From contig NZ_LMSG01000019.1 of the NCBI RefSeq assembly GCF_001428335.1, positions 248,075 through 312,074 of the forward strand: a stretch of 64,000 bases of DNA, in the 5' to 3' direction. The notes beneath the pieces were generated by a model. The model made no database searches. It was not told the DNA's origin and saw nothing but the letters and a program-made list of their open reading frames with translations. Source of the stretch: Arthrobacter sp. Soil762 (GTDB lineage Bacteria > Actinomycetota > Actinomycetes > Actinomycetales > Micrococcaceae). The position numbers and the translations under genes are program-made. Within the stretch, counting starts at the first letter, position 1. Every line of letters starts with the position of its first letter. Below, one piece after another: positions 35,286 to 43,001 of this stretch.

Positions 35286-35306
35286 TCCGGAATCGTGAAG
35301 TAACAG

Positions 35307-35349
35307 GAACGGCGGACGACGGCGGCACCCGGCTTGGGTGCAGCCGTTC
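35307..35349. terminator. Nested hairpin between hipA and the convergent RNase H gene
   Basis: Inner stem GCACCC/GGGTGC (35325-35330 with 35336-35341), loop GGCTT; outer arms GAACGGC/GCCGTTC (35307-35313 with 35343-35349). It sits exactly between two convergent genes, which favours a bidirectional terminator although the T run is missing. Confidence 0.5.
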
Positions 35350-35352
35350 GCG

Positions 35353-35955
35353 TCAGGCGGCCAAGTCCATGTGCCCCTGCTCGACGATGCCGACGGCCAT
35401 GCGGAAAGTGTCCTCTGCCGGAAGGTCGGCTTCTTTGTGCCTGCGGGCCATGACGGCCAGCCGGTCAGCGAGAACGTTCAGCTGATGATCCGCGTGGCCT
35501 TTGACCCAGCGGAACTCGACGTCTGCAAATGCGGCCAGGGTCAGGATCCGCTGCACTTCGTCGCGGCAGGCCACCGTTGAGTGTCCGCGATGGGAGCCGG
35601 CCTCGTTGAGCATCGTGACGGCGGTGAGGCTATCGGAGGAAACGGTGACCGCACAGCTTCCATCCAGGACGCCCGTGTGCACGTTCTTTGCAGCAACCAG
35701 GGCCAGCCGGATGGCACGCAGTTCGCTTTCCAGGATGCTTCCGCCGCTGACGGCCTTCAGGCCGGGACGGAGCGGCAGTCCCTTTCCGAAATCCAATACC
35801 CAGCCGTGCCCAGCCCAGGAGGTGCGGTGTCCCACCGAGGCGTCCGTGGCGATCTCCAAACGGCAAAACAACGCCTTCAGTTCATCGGTCACTGCCTTTT
35901 CCGTAGCCACCACTCCCGCCGCCGGGGGGATAGGAAGGATCAACATGAAGCCCAA
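35353..35955 (-). CDS. RNase H-like protein (C-terminal part of a possibly frameshifted gene)
   Basis: 200 codons. All four RNase H acidic positions are visible in order: Asp in EIATDASVG, Glu in GSILESELRAIRLAL, Asp in VSSDSLTAV, and Asp in KGHADHQLNVLADRLAV. The enzyme would cut RNA in RNA-DNA hybrids. It lacks a proper start: the frame opens at a TTG (35955) or ATG (35946) without a ribosome site. The reading frame upstream (35882-36253) has an excellent start, so the two probably were one gene of about 300 residues with a frameshift near 35940. Confidence 0.75.
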   Translation of the reverse strand: MGFMLILPIPPAAGVVATEKAVTDELKALFCRLEIATDASVGHRTSWAGHGWVLDFGKGLPLRPGLKAVSGGSILESELRAIRLALVAAKNVHTGVLDGSCAVTVSSDSLTAVTMLNEAGSHRGHSTVACRDEVQRILTLAAFADVEFRWVKGHADHQLNVLADRLAVMARRHKEADLPAEDTFRMAVGIVEQGHMDLAA

Positions 35956-36253
35956 GTTCCAGCAACAGTTCGCTTGCAGTATCCACTACAGAAAAGACGG
36001 GTTCGTTCCGCCCGGGATCCATTTCGGTGACTGCGCGAACAGCCTCCGCGTAGGCCTTGCCGCAGCGCGGTCCCGCCGAGGCCACGGGGATCCAGCCGGA
36101 GCGAACTCCGAGCACTGTTGAGTCGGCTGTTCGTGCCACAGACCACAGGACGAGGCCCCGCCGCGGCACGACAAGGACGGTGAGCCCGGAGCGTTTGGCT
36201 ACAGTTTCGGCGGCCGAAAGGACTCGGCGTGGCGGCGGAGTGGGGAACGGCAT
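35882..36253 (-). CDS. N-terminal part of the RNase H gene, or a separate small protein
   Basis: 123 codons from the ATG at 36253, which has AAGGAGG at perfect distance. Content such as RRVLSAAETVAKRSGLTVLV and AGPRCGKAYAEAVRAVTEMD looks like real protein, whereas the last 20 residues (PSYPPGGGSGGYGKGSDR) look out of frame. The overlap with the RNase H frame is 74 bases. I favour one gene broken by a single indel; ribosomal frameshifting or two proteins cannot be excluded. Confidence 0.6.
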   Translation of the reverse strand: MPFPTPPPRRVLSAAETVAKRSGLTVLVVPRRGLVLWSVARTADSTVLGVRSGWIPVASAGPRCGKAYAEAVRAVTEMDPGRNEPVFSVVDTASELLLELGLHVDPSYPPGGGSGGYGKGSDR

Positions 36254-36385
36254 GTGGGCCTCCTTGCAGCGGACTAACTGATACTGGGAAGGCTATAGGC
36301 GGCCACTGACATTATTGCGGGAGGTGTTCCCGGCTGGGCCGATGTTTAGCTCGCGCGCCGCAGGTTCCGGACCGCTCCGCCGGTC

Positions 36386-36490
36386 TCAGTCCAGGATGAC
36401 GCCGCCATCAGGCCCCGGGCCACCGGGGAAATCTCCGCTGTGCCAGCGGACCTTCTGCAGATCATGGCAGCGCCTGCCGCGCGCCAGGCG
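36386..36490 (-). pseudogene. Relic of the C-terminus of an HNR/TY-Chap-like gene
   Basis: The leftward frame gives RGRRCHDLQKVRWHSGDF and PGGPGPDGGVILD then stop, closely matching the C-terminus of the gene at 40403-41959 (GRRCKDANKLRWSTGEFPSG, PGPDGGVTIE). Only ~35 codons remain. It is joined directly to other relics in the same orientation. Confidence 0.7.
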
Positions 36491-36541
36491 TTCCAGTACC
36501 TGGTTGCCAGCGTGATTCCGGGCCTGCAAAAGCAGCAAGAT

Positions 36542-36597
36542 CCTCCAGCGAGCGCATGAGCGCGGACTCAGCACCCAAAGCGGCGGGCGGACGATGC
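36542..36597 (-). pseudogene. Relic of TPP-dependent enzyme (copy 3, internal piece)
   Basis: The leftward frame reads AALGAESALMRSLEDLA, matching RALGAESAIIRSLTDLS of the TPP enzyme at 11673-13361, about 50-65 residues before its C-terminus. It is the third fragment of that gene in the window and is sandwiched between unrelated relics. Confidence 0.6.
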
Positions 36598-36831
36598 GTT
36601 CCAGGAAGGCCGGGGCCGAGAGGAGCGGCACCGCCGCCTTCGCTGTCGATGGCATGGCGGACGAGCTCGGCGGGGGACTGGCTTTGTGTCTGGTCCTTGC
36701 GGCCGTCGCGGGCATGGACGGAATGGGCCAGGACGCACTCATCGGGGAGGCTGTTTTTCAGGGCGGTCCAGGACGGCCTTTTCCGCGTGGTGTCCCTCGC
36801 CGAACACCGGTTCTTCCGGAATGCACCTCAT
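36598..36831 (-). pseudogene. Shrunken paralogue of the NERD helicase
   Basis: From the ATG at 36831 leftward the frame begins MRCIPEEPVFGEGHHAEKAV, then continues with frameshifts to ALKNSLPDECVLAHSVHARD and jumps to SQSPAELVRHAIDSEGGGAA and PAFLERI. These match residues 1-44 and 149-177 of the protein at 32021-33700, so about 100 codons were deleted internally and the helicase domain is gone. No other gene is seen in 36254-36938. Confidence 0.8.
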
Positions 36832-36938
36832 TGCCGTCCCCATATTGATGAAGCGGTTCCCCGGTTTTGCGCTGATCCAACGTTAGCTGGGCGGGACTGA
36901 TTCACCATGGCGACACGAAGAGGTCAAACTTCCCGATG

Positions 36939-37502
36939 TCAGGAGCGCGACTTGGCGGTGTCCTTGAAGGCGGCAAGTCCAAACTGGGCGCGGATATCAG
37001 CCAGATCACGCGTATTCCGGTCAATCTGCCGAACCTGCTCTTTTTCGATGAACCAAGCAATGATTCGAACTACGATCACCAGCGGCAACAGCAACAGGAA
37101 AGCCCAGCCAGCCGCAATGATAAAGTCCGGCATGGTCAGGAATGCATTCTTCAATGCGATGGCATTGTTCAGGCTTCCCGTCAGGCTGCCGAGGATGTCA
37201 TTCAAAGTATCGGTGATTGGCTGGAAGAACGGCCCGGCAGACAGCTGGGGACTGTCCAGTTTTGGATCTTTTCCGACAGACCAGCGCTGATCCGTGAGGT
37301 GCGCAAGGATATAGAACACCACTGCCAGATTGGCGGCAGCGAATGACACCGTTGCCGCAAGCAGGGCACTAACGGCCCTCGCGGTTATTTTCAGTGGAGA
37401 AGACACTGGGCTGCCGATGACAAACAAACCGCCGACAATAAAGGCAGCGAGCCATACGAGATTCTTGAATGTATCGACGCTGACACCACTCAGCATTTCC
37501 AT
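36939..37502 (-). CDS. Membrane protein of unknown function
   Basis: 187 residues from the ATG at 37502. Three hydrophobic segments are visible: FKNLVWLAAFIVGGLFVIGS, ALLAATVSFAAANLAVVFYI, and FIIAAGWAFLLLLPLVIVVR. The C-terminal tail is charged (IEKEQVRQIDRNTRDLADIR) and likely cytoplasmic. The frame stays open to 37868, but that extension looks non-coding. No family is recognised. It is in tandem with the SRPBCC-like membrane protein upstream. Confidence 0.6.
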   Translation of the reverse strand: MEMLSGVSVDTFKNLVWLAAFIVGGLFVIGSPVSSPLKITARAVSALLAATVSFAAANLAVVFYILAHLTDQRWSVGKDPKLDSPQLSAGPFFQPITDTLNDILGSLTGSLNNAIALKNAFLTMPDFIIAAGWAFLLLLPLVIVVRIIAWFIEKEQVRQIDRNTRDLADIRAQFGLAAFKDTAKSRS

Positions 37503-37731
37503 GGCACGTTCCAACTTCCTAATGCAGCGTAAGAACTGCGGCCGTTGGCCGCAGAGTTTGGTCCACCCCCGAAGGGGCCGATTCAATATGACTAAGTTGG
37601 GCGGACAGAACTGTCCGGGAGACGTCCGGATGGTCCAGCTCAAGTCTGCGGCTTCCACGGGGACGTGGCAAAACCGCGTGACGTTGAGGATCTTGGTTGC
37701 GGCTTCCGGCCGTGACCGCCGCCTCCCTTCG

Positions 37732-38460
37732 TTATGGACGCTGCGGGTTTGACCCCGATGAGAGTACTTCCTTGATCCGTGACAAGTAAGGCCGCATTTG
37801 GGCGTCCCACCACTCATCTGGATTCCCGGCGAACTCGGTGTTCGCCGGGACCTCAAAGACGGTTCCAACGGTGAGTGTACATCCAGAGGACGTCGGTTCC
37901 AGCCGGTAGGTCGAGCGGCTGTTCACCTCGCTTTGGGCAATGGGACGCGTAGATGCCCACCAAGGGCTTTCCTCGCCAATGACTTCGATAATGGAGACGG
38001 AGCCGTCGCGGCTTATGAAGCACTGTTGTTCTCCCACCCCGGAAGGGGTGCCGGGGACTGTGAAGGCCTTCACCGCGTTGGACAGGAGAACTGCGCTCTC
38101 AGCCGGTCGGATCAGTGACCATACGGTGTGGGCATCGCGCTCGTAGGTTTCGGAGGCATGCGCGCTGTAAGTTTTGGTGCGGCCGGAAGCCTGGGAGGCT
38201 TGAGCTGTCTCGAACGCCCGCTTATGCCGGCGATTCACCACCGCCGACAGTACGAGGAGCATAACCAACAGCGCGGTTGCGGCTATCAGAATTCCAAGCC
38301 CCAGAGCTTGATTGCCAAAGTAGCTGATGACCGAAGCAAGCGCGGCGATGGCAAGGTAGCCGGCGGCAAAAAGTGTGTCGTGGAGGATCTTGATGAACTT
38401 GATCACTTTGTCATTATGAAGGTCTGGCTGGGGCAGGCCGTGCATGGCGCGTTTGCTCAC
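37732..38460 (-). CDS. Membrane-anchored SRPBCC-like protein
   Basis: 242 residues. Two adjacent N-terminal membrane segments (TLFAAGYLAIAALASVISYF and LGIGILI-type helix ending VMLLVLSAVV), then a soluble domain beginning ERDAHTVWSLIRPAESAVLL and ending EWWDAQMRPYLSRIKEVL, the start and end helices of the START/SRPBCC (polyketide-cyclase-like) ligand-binding fold. Such domains bind lipids or other hydrophobic molecules. The start is a GTG at 38460; an ATG at 38445 is also possible. Confidence 0.65.
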   Translation of the reverse strand: MSKRAMHGLPQPDLHNDKVIKFIKILHDTLFAAGYLAIAALASVISYFGNQALGLGILIAATALLVMLLVLSAVVNRRHKRAFETAQASQASGRTKTYSAHASETYERDAHTVWSLIRPAESAVLLSNAVKAFTVPGTPSGVGEQQCFISRDGSVSIIEVIGEESPWWASTRPIAQSEVNSRSTYRLEPTSSGCTLTVGTVFEVPANTEFAGNPDEWWDAQMRPYLSRIKEVLSSGSNPQRP

Positions 38461-38628
38461 ATAGTTCGAGGCTGAAGCGCCCCCGCAGGAAGACTCTTGC
38501 CGTGAGCAACTCTCCGCGTACTGGTTTTGCTGTGGCCGGTCTCAGCCTGAAGCTGCTGACCGAACGTGTCGGCGTATACAAGCGATGCAACTTCACCAGC
38601 CACCACCAGCAGGTCTGTCCGGATGAGG

Positions 38629-38893
38629 TCAGGCCCTTGACAGGAGGCGGCGCCGCTTTTCTTTCGCAACGTAGGACAGAACCCGGGGCAGTTCGACGTC
38701 GTATAGTTCCGTGACCAGGGAGATGCGGCGACCCGATCCCTTTCAAGAGGACCCTTCGTGCTTCCTCAGACCCAGTCAAGTGCAGTGAACGCAGCGCAAC
38801 CATGACTTGGTCGATTTGCTTCGCATTCAGCAGTTGGTGTCGCGAAACGCGCTTGTTGTGCCCACCATCAAAGATTTCGTATCCGTCAGCCAT
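38629..38893 (-). pseudogene. Small unknown protein interrupted by one extra base
   Basis: From the ATG at 38893 the frame reads MADGYEIFDGGHNKRVSRHQ, then LLNAKQIDQVMVALRSLHLT and EEARRVLLKG. One base over, it continues GRRISLVTELYDVELPRVLS, YVAKEKRRRLLSRA and a stop. Removing one A from the AAAGGG run near 38738 gives a smooth 87-residue basic protein. Bases 38461-38628 contain nothing I recognise. Real decay and a consensus error are equally possible. Confidence 0.5.
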
Positions 38894-39036
38894 GACGTCC
38901 CTCCAGAAGATAATCCAAGCATCGTGCGAGGCCCTGAGAGCATTATGAATACGAGGTCCGACAATTGTTGTGAGGCAGTGTCGGTTCCTGGCAATACACT
39001 TTCTTCCAGTCCTCACCCGCGATCGGAGACTTACCC

Positions 39037-40365
39037 ATGGATGACCGCCCAATAATGCTCGGGACGCTGCCTGACGGCCGTCGTCTCCACCTCGGTGATG
39101 CGGCTGGACGTTTGCCTGCAGGCGGAGGTGTTCTGCTGATCCGCGGTGATGGGCCAGTTACGAGGGGGAATACGTATCTCGATGAGATCGTCAGTCAGTT
39201 TTGCCGTACGAGTGCGACACACGTCATCGACCTCGTCGGAGGTGACTATGGATGGATGTTGGAAGGGATGAGGACACTTTCCAGATCCATGGGGGAAGCC
39301 TGCATGAAGGTCGGAGAGATCTTTGGGGGAATGCATGAGGATCCGCGCGGTACAACTGTCATCGTCAACGGCGCTGAGTCACTCCATGCTGATGCCCATT
39401 CATACTCATCCCTACTCGCCGAGAAGCTTAATCATCTGATCGCTTTCCCGCCTCAAGGAGGTGCTTCCTTGGTGCTGGCCGGTCGCGACTTGGACGTCTC
39501 CAAGCTTCTGGTGGGGGGTTTGAACGGTGCCTACCGGATACAGCTCAGCTGTGGCCAGACCAATTCCGCTCAGTATCTGCTCGGCGACCTTCAGGATGCT
39601 GTCCTGCCTGCGACCACTGCCATCTATGAGGGGCCCGCCGGGTCTGCGTCGACGTTTTTCAGCCCTCTTGTAGGCCCCGATGGCAGGTCCGCGGGGGATG
39701 CGTTTTTGGAGCTGCCAATCGGTATTGCAGGGGCCAACTTCTCGACAGCGTGGGCACAAAACCTACTGGTACGCGGCGGTTCACTTTCCGACAGGTCGGA
39801 ACTGATCGCCGCGATGGCCATGGCTGCGCAGGAATCTGGAGTGCTTACTTGGGTCGCCGCGTCAGCCCCAGATTCCGCACCCAGTGCCAACTGGCGTCAC
39901 CATCGGGAGACTATGTCCACGGGAGTCGTGCAGGCGCGGGAACTCCTGCGGCTCGCTTGCGATCAAGTCTTCCCGCGCATCGATGCGTGCCGAAGGCTAG
40001 GCACTAACGACGTTAGGGACTTTCGGATTCCTGCCAATTTGGCACGGCCTATTGCAATCTTCGTTGACGATCTTGATGGCTTAACAAAAGGCAGCGCAGA
40101 CCAGCCCGACTTTGAAGAGTCAGCTATGGCCGTGGAAACCCTGATCGGTTTCCTTTCCAAGACTGCCAAGCAAACAAACGTCTCGCTGATTGTGGGCACT
40201 GCAGACCGTCGACCGACGCAATCGACTGATTTTGACTCGCTGTGGAATAGCGCTGCGCAGCTACAGCTAGCCTCGTCCATTTCCGATCCCGGCTCCGATG
40301 AGCCTCCGCTGTACTTTGCCGCGCCGGGACTTCCTGGCATCACTCTCCAGGCAGCAAGGGTGTAG
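39037..40365 (+). CDS. FtsK/TraD-like ATPase homologue lacking an obvious Walker A
   Basis: 442 residues. TTVIVNGAESLHAD resembles a Walker B strand, and GGASLVLAGRDLDVSKLLVG with YRIQLSCGQTNSAQYLLGDL resembles the FtsK/TraD segment after it (the LVLATQRP and SKTDSRTIL positions). At the place of Walker A there is only LLIRGDGPVTRGNTYLDEIV, with no GKS/T. A second acidic strand, IAIFVDDLDGLTKGS, occurs near residue 345. It may be a degenerate DNA-translocase-like subunit or a regulator. It is single and convergent with the next gene. Confidence 0.5.
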   Translation: MDDRPIMLGTLPDGRRLHLGDAAGRLPAGGGVLLIRGDGPVTRGNTYLDEIVSQFCRTSATHVIDLVGGDYGWMLEGMRTLSRSMGEACMKVGEIFGGMHEDPRGTTVIVNGAESLHADAHSYSSLLAEKLNHLIAFPPQGGASLVLAGRDLDVSKLLVGGLNGAYRIQLSCGQTNSAQYLLGDLQDAVLPATTAIYEGPAGSASTFFSPLVGPDGRSAGDAFLELPIGIAGANFSTAWAQNLLVRGGSLSDRSELIAAMAMAAQESGVLTWVAASAPDSAPSANWRHHRETMSTGVVQARELLRLACDQVFPRIDACRRLGTNDVRDFRIPANLARPIAIFVDDLDGLTKGSADQPDFEESAMAVETLIGFLSKTAKQTNVSLIVGTADRRPTQSTDFDSLWNSAAQLQLASSISDPGSDEPPLYFAAPGLPGITLQAARV

Positions 40366-40402
40366 TAAGCAGTCCCGACGATAGCGATTTTTTCCTTTAG
40401 TT

Positions 40403-41959
40403 TTAGGCCGCATTCCGCAGGTTCTGGACTTCGCCTTCCAGCGCCCGTTCTATTGTGACGCCGCCATCCGGGCCTGGTCCCGATGGAAACTCGCCGGTGC
40501 TCCAGCGGAGTTTGTTTGCGTCCTTGCAGCGCCGTCCGTGCCTTAAGCCACGCACGATTGCATGTCCTGCCTCACCCGTTGGGACCCGCTCCTTGCGCCA
40601 GTTTGGAACCTCTTCGTCCGGTGCTGACCAGCCGCTCTTCTCCAAGTAGCGCCTATCGATGGGCCACTCAGCCGTCGGTAGGTATTGCTCGGAAACAATT
40701 TCGCACCACACACCGTCAGCGCTTGGTGTCCCCTGAGCGTAGGGCCTGGTGGTGATTTCCTCATCGCCGTCGTACTCGACGCGCAAAAAGCCGTTCCAAG
40801 GCATCTTTGCCAAGAGTTGGCCGATGAGTTCGCCTGCCTGTTTCCATTCTTCAGTCGCGCGTTGGGACTTCGCCTCATTGATGGCCAGACTTTCATCCTC
40901 AAATCCAAACGGAAAGCCCCAGTGGAACTCATGACTGTCCGGTTCCTCGTCGCTTTCCAGGTCGCGGGGCAGAACAACTTCGATCGCTTCATCCCAGCTT
41001 CCGTAATGGCGGATCACCTCGACGGCGGAAGGGCATTCATTTTTAACGGCTGCTTCGGCCATGATCCACTGATCATAAAGCTCTATGTTCATCGGGATGC
41101 CGAGATTTATGCAGTCTTCGGTGAAGCGATCTAGGGCCTCCAAGTAATCAACCTCACTGAAACGCTGGTCATAGGACATAAGCCGCATGCCGGCTGACTT
41201 CAGTACGCTCTCCCAAGATCCATAGCCGTAGCGTGTCCGTAGCTTCGCTGCGGGGACGGGCCAAGGATCCGAAGAATCGTTGGCAATCGAACCAAGCCGC
41301 AGGGATGTTGTCTCTACAGCGTTCTTATAGTCCGCGTGAGAGATCGTGGTGATGGCACGGGCACGGATGGCAAGAGCTGTCGTTTCGATAACGGCCAAGA
41401 TCTCTGCCATACGCCGGTACGGCAGGCGCGAATTCAGCAAGCCTCGAAGCTCAGATACCGCGGCGAGCGACATCTTTCCTAGAGCCAACTGGTAATCCGG
41501 CTCTATTTGATGGTGGACGCCCGTTACGTACAGCAGGCTCAACTTGTCACTGAGCCTCCGCGGGAGAACTTCCTCGACTGGTTGACCACCGGGAATACCA
41601 GGAATGTGCAGAAGCTCCGCGGCGATTTGGACATCGATTGAGATACCCAGCGCCGTCAAAACTTTTGGTATCTCGTCGCGATCGATTTCCGAGGCATGAA
41701 GCCGCTCGATCATGTCCTCATTTGCGAGGAGGGTCTCATTGGTAGCGAGACAGCGCCGCCGAACCGCACGCGAACGTTCCAACTCGTCTTTTATGTCAGC
41801 CTGGGTCAGGGCCAGAACGGAGACTTCTTCAGTGCTGCAGTCTTTCGCGGCAGCGATGAAACGGAGCGGGTCACCCCGGCGATAGAGGTCGCGAATGTCG
41901 ACCGAGGCTGCTTCTTGCGTGCGAGCGCCCTCATGCTGCTCCAGCAAACTATCCCCCAT
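40403..41959 (-). CDS. Protein with homing-endonuclease-associated repeats and TY-Chap-like C-terminus
   Basis: 518 residues from the ATG at 41959. Two short repeats resemble homing-endonuclease-associated repeats, RYGYGSWESVLKSAGM and HYGSWDEAIEVVL, which in other proteins bind DNA. The C-terminal ~130 residues (GVWCEIVSEQYLPTAEWPID, GWSAPDEEVPNWRKERVP) resemble TY-Chap-type chaperone domains. Its neighbour 41970 has the same repeats, with a 10-base gap, so the pair forms an operon. An upstream start at 41995 would overlap that gene. Function is unknown; DNA-binding or regulatory roles are plausible. Confidence 0.6.
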   Translation of the reverse strand: MGDSLLEQHEGARTQEAASVDIRDLYRRGDPLRFIAAAKDCSTEEVSVLALTQADIKDELERSRAVRRRCLATNETLLANEDMIERLHASEIDRDEIPKVLTALGISIDVQIAAELLHIPGIPGGQPVEEVLPRRLSDKLSLLYVTGVHHQIEPDYQLALGKMSLAAVSELRGLLNSRLPYRRMAEILAVIETTALAIRARAITTISHADYKNAVETTSLRLGSIANDSSDPWPVPAAKLRTRYGYGSWESVLKSAGMRLMSYDQRFSEVDYLEALDRFTEDCINLGIPMNIELYDQWIMAEAAVKNECPSAVEVIRHYGSWDEAIEVVLPRDLESDEEPDSHEFHWGFPFGFEDESLAINEAKSQRATEEWKQAGELIGQLLAKMPWNGFLRVEYDGDEEITTRPYAQGTPSADGVWCEIVSEQYLPTAEWPIDRRYLEKSGWSAPDEEVPNWRKERVPTGEAGHAIVRGLRHGRRCKDANKLRWSTGEFPSGPGPDGGVTIERALEGEVQNLRNAA

Positions 41960-41969
41960 TTCCCAGCAC

Positions 41970-43001
41970 CTATTCCTGCACGGAGCGGAGGGCATCCGCC
42001 CAAGTGCCGTAGATGTTTCGCACTGACGCCCCGGATGGCCGCTCGTGGCCAGCAGCGATCTCCTGCTTCACCCATTCGTCGTAGGCGGCAAACGTCGCAT
42101 TCGTTTCCGCTGCCGACGCATGGAAACAAAAGTCACGTACCGCGTCGTCGTAGTCCTCGCGGGTGAACTTCAGCAGTCCCTTCGGACGGCCCTGCGTGGT
42201 GGTCCCGATTCCCATTGCTTCCAGTGCCTCGTTCCAGCCACCAAAGCGCTTCATCACGGTTTGCCGGGTGGGCGGCCAAGGGAACGCTCCCTGCCTGGAC
42301 ACCAGACCGAGCGCCACGACAAGCTCGTCACGGAGCTCCTGGTAGCGCGCGCCGGTGATGCTGGCGGACGGGTTCTCCGAGAGGACTTTCTGGGCGGCAC
42401 CAATAACTCCCAGGATGGTAGCCACGTCATCGGGTGAGGCTTCTGCCGATTCCAGGGCTGCCCGCAGCTCGCTCATGAGGGACAGGTCCAGGTTGACTGC
42501 TGCCCACTCTCGGTCAGGCGAAAGGTTCCGGTCCGAGCCCAGCAGGAACCAGATGCCCGCAGCCAGGGCCTCCTTGGAGAAGATGTCATCCATCTGCGCC
42601 TTGGAGAAGACAATGTTCGACCCCCTAAGTGCCTCTTCAGCCAGATCGACGTCGATCGCCGGGTAAAGTGCCTGCAACTTCAGCACGGCATCGGGCCGGG
42701 TCACGCCGCACTTGGCCATCTGGCGGGCGAGGTCACCGTACTCAGCGAGGAAGGCTTCATGCGCCGCCTTGGTGGCCGCTTCCCGTGAAGCAATCCGGTT
42801 CTTGCGGGATTCTTCAGCGTTCGTGCCGCCGACCTTCGCGATGATCTGCCGGACCCGCTCGCGGGTGATGCCGAAGCTCTGACCAATGGCGTCGAGCGTC
42901 TCGCCGTCGGAGTAGCGCTCAACCATGGCAGCGTCGCGCTGTTCCCGACTGAGTTCAGGAGTTGTAGTCATGGTCATATTCCTATCAGCAGGCTCGGACA
43001 T
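41970..43001 (-). CDS. Sigma-70-region-4-like HTH protein with homing-endonuclease-associated repeats
   Basis: 343 residues. VERYSDGETLDAIGQSFGIT, then RERVRQII near residues 27-53, is a sigma-region-4-type helix-turn-helix. Two C-terminal repeats, MKRFGGWNEALEAMG and VRNIYGTWADALRSVQE, match those of the neighbouring gene. No nuclease catalytic motif is seen. The first ATG (43001) overlaps the stop of the ADP-ribosylglycohydrolase gene (TAATG); ATGs at 42977 and 42971, with AGGA nearby, may be the real start. It is likely a DNA-binding regulator related in origin to phage or intein-derived DNA binders. Confidence 0.65.
   Translation of the reverse strand: MSEPADRNMTMTTTPELSREQRDAAMVERYSDGETLDAIGQSFGITRERVRQIIAKVGGTNAEESRKNRIASREAATKAAHEAFLAEYGDLARQMAKCGVTRPDAVLKLQALYPAIDVDLAEEALRGSNIVFSKAQMDDIFSKEALAAGIWFLLGSDRNLSPDREWAAVNLDLSLMSELRAALESAEASPDDVATILGVIGAAQKVLSENPSASITGARYQELRDELVVALGLVSRQGAFPWPPTRQTVMKRFGGWNEALEAMGIGTTTQGRPKGLLKFTREDYDDAVRDFCFHASAAETNATFAAYDEWVKQEIAAGHERPSGASVRNIYGTWADALRSVQE

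Noticed and set aside
36907..37346. Open frames on the plus strand at 36907-37346
   Set aside because: Antisense to the membrane protein at 36939-37502, whose hydrophobic segments and start are convincing.
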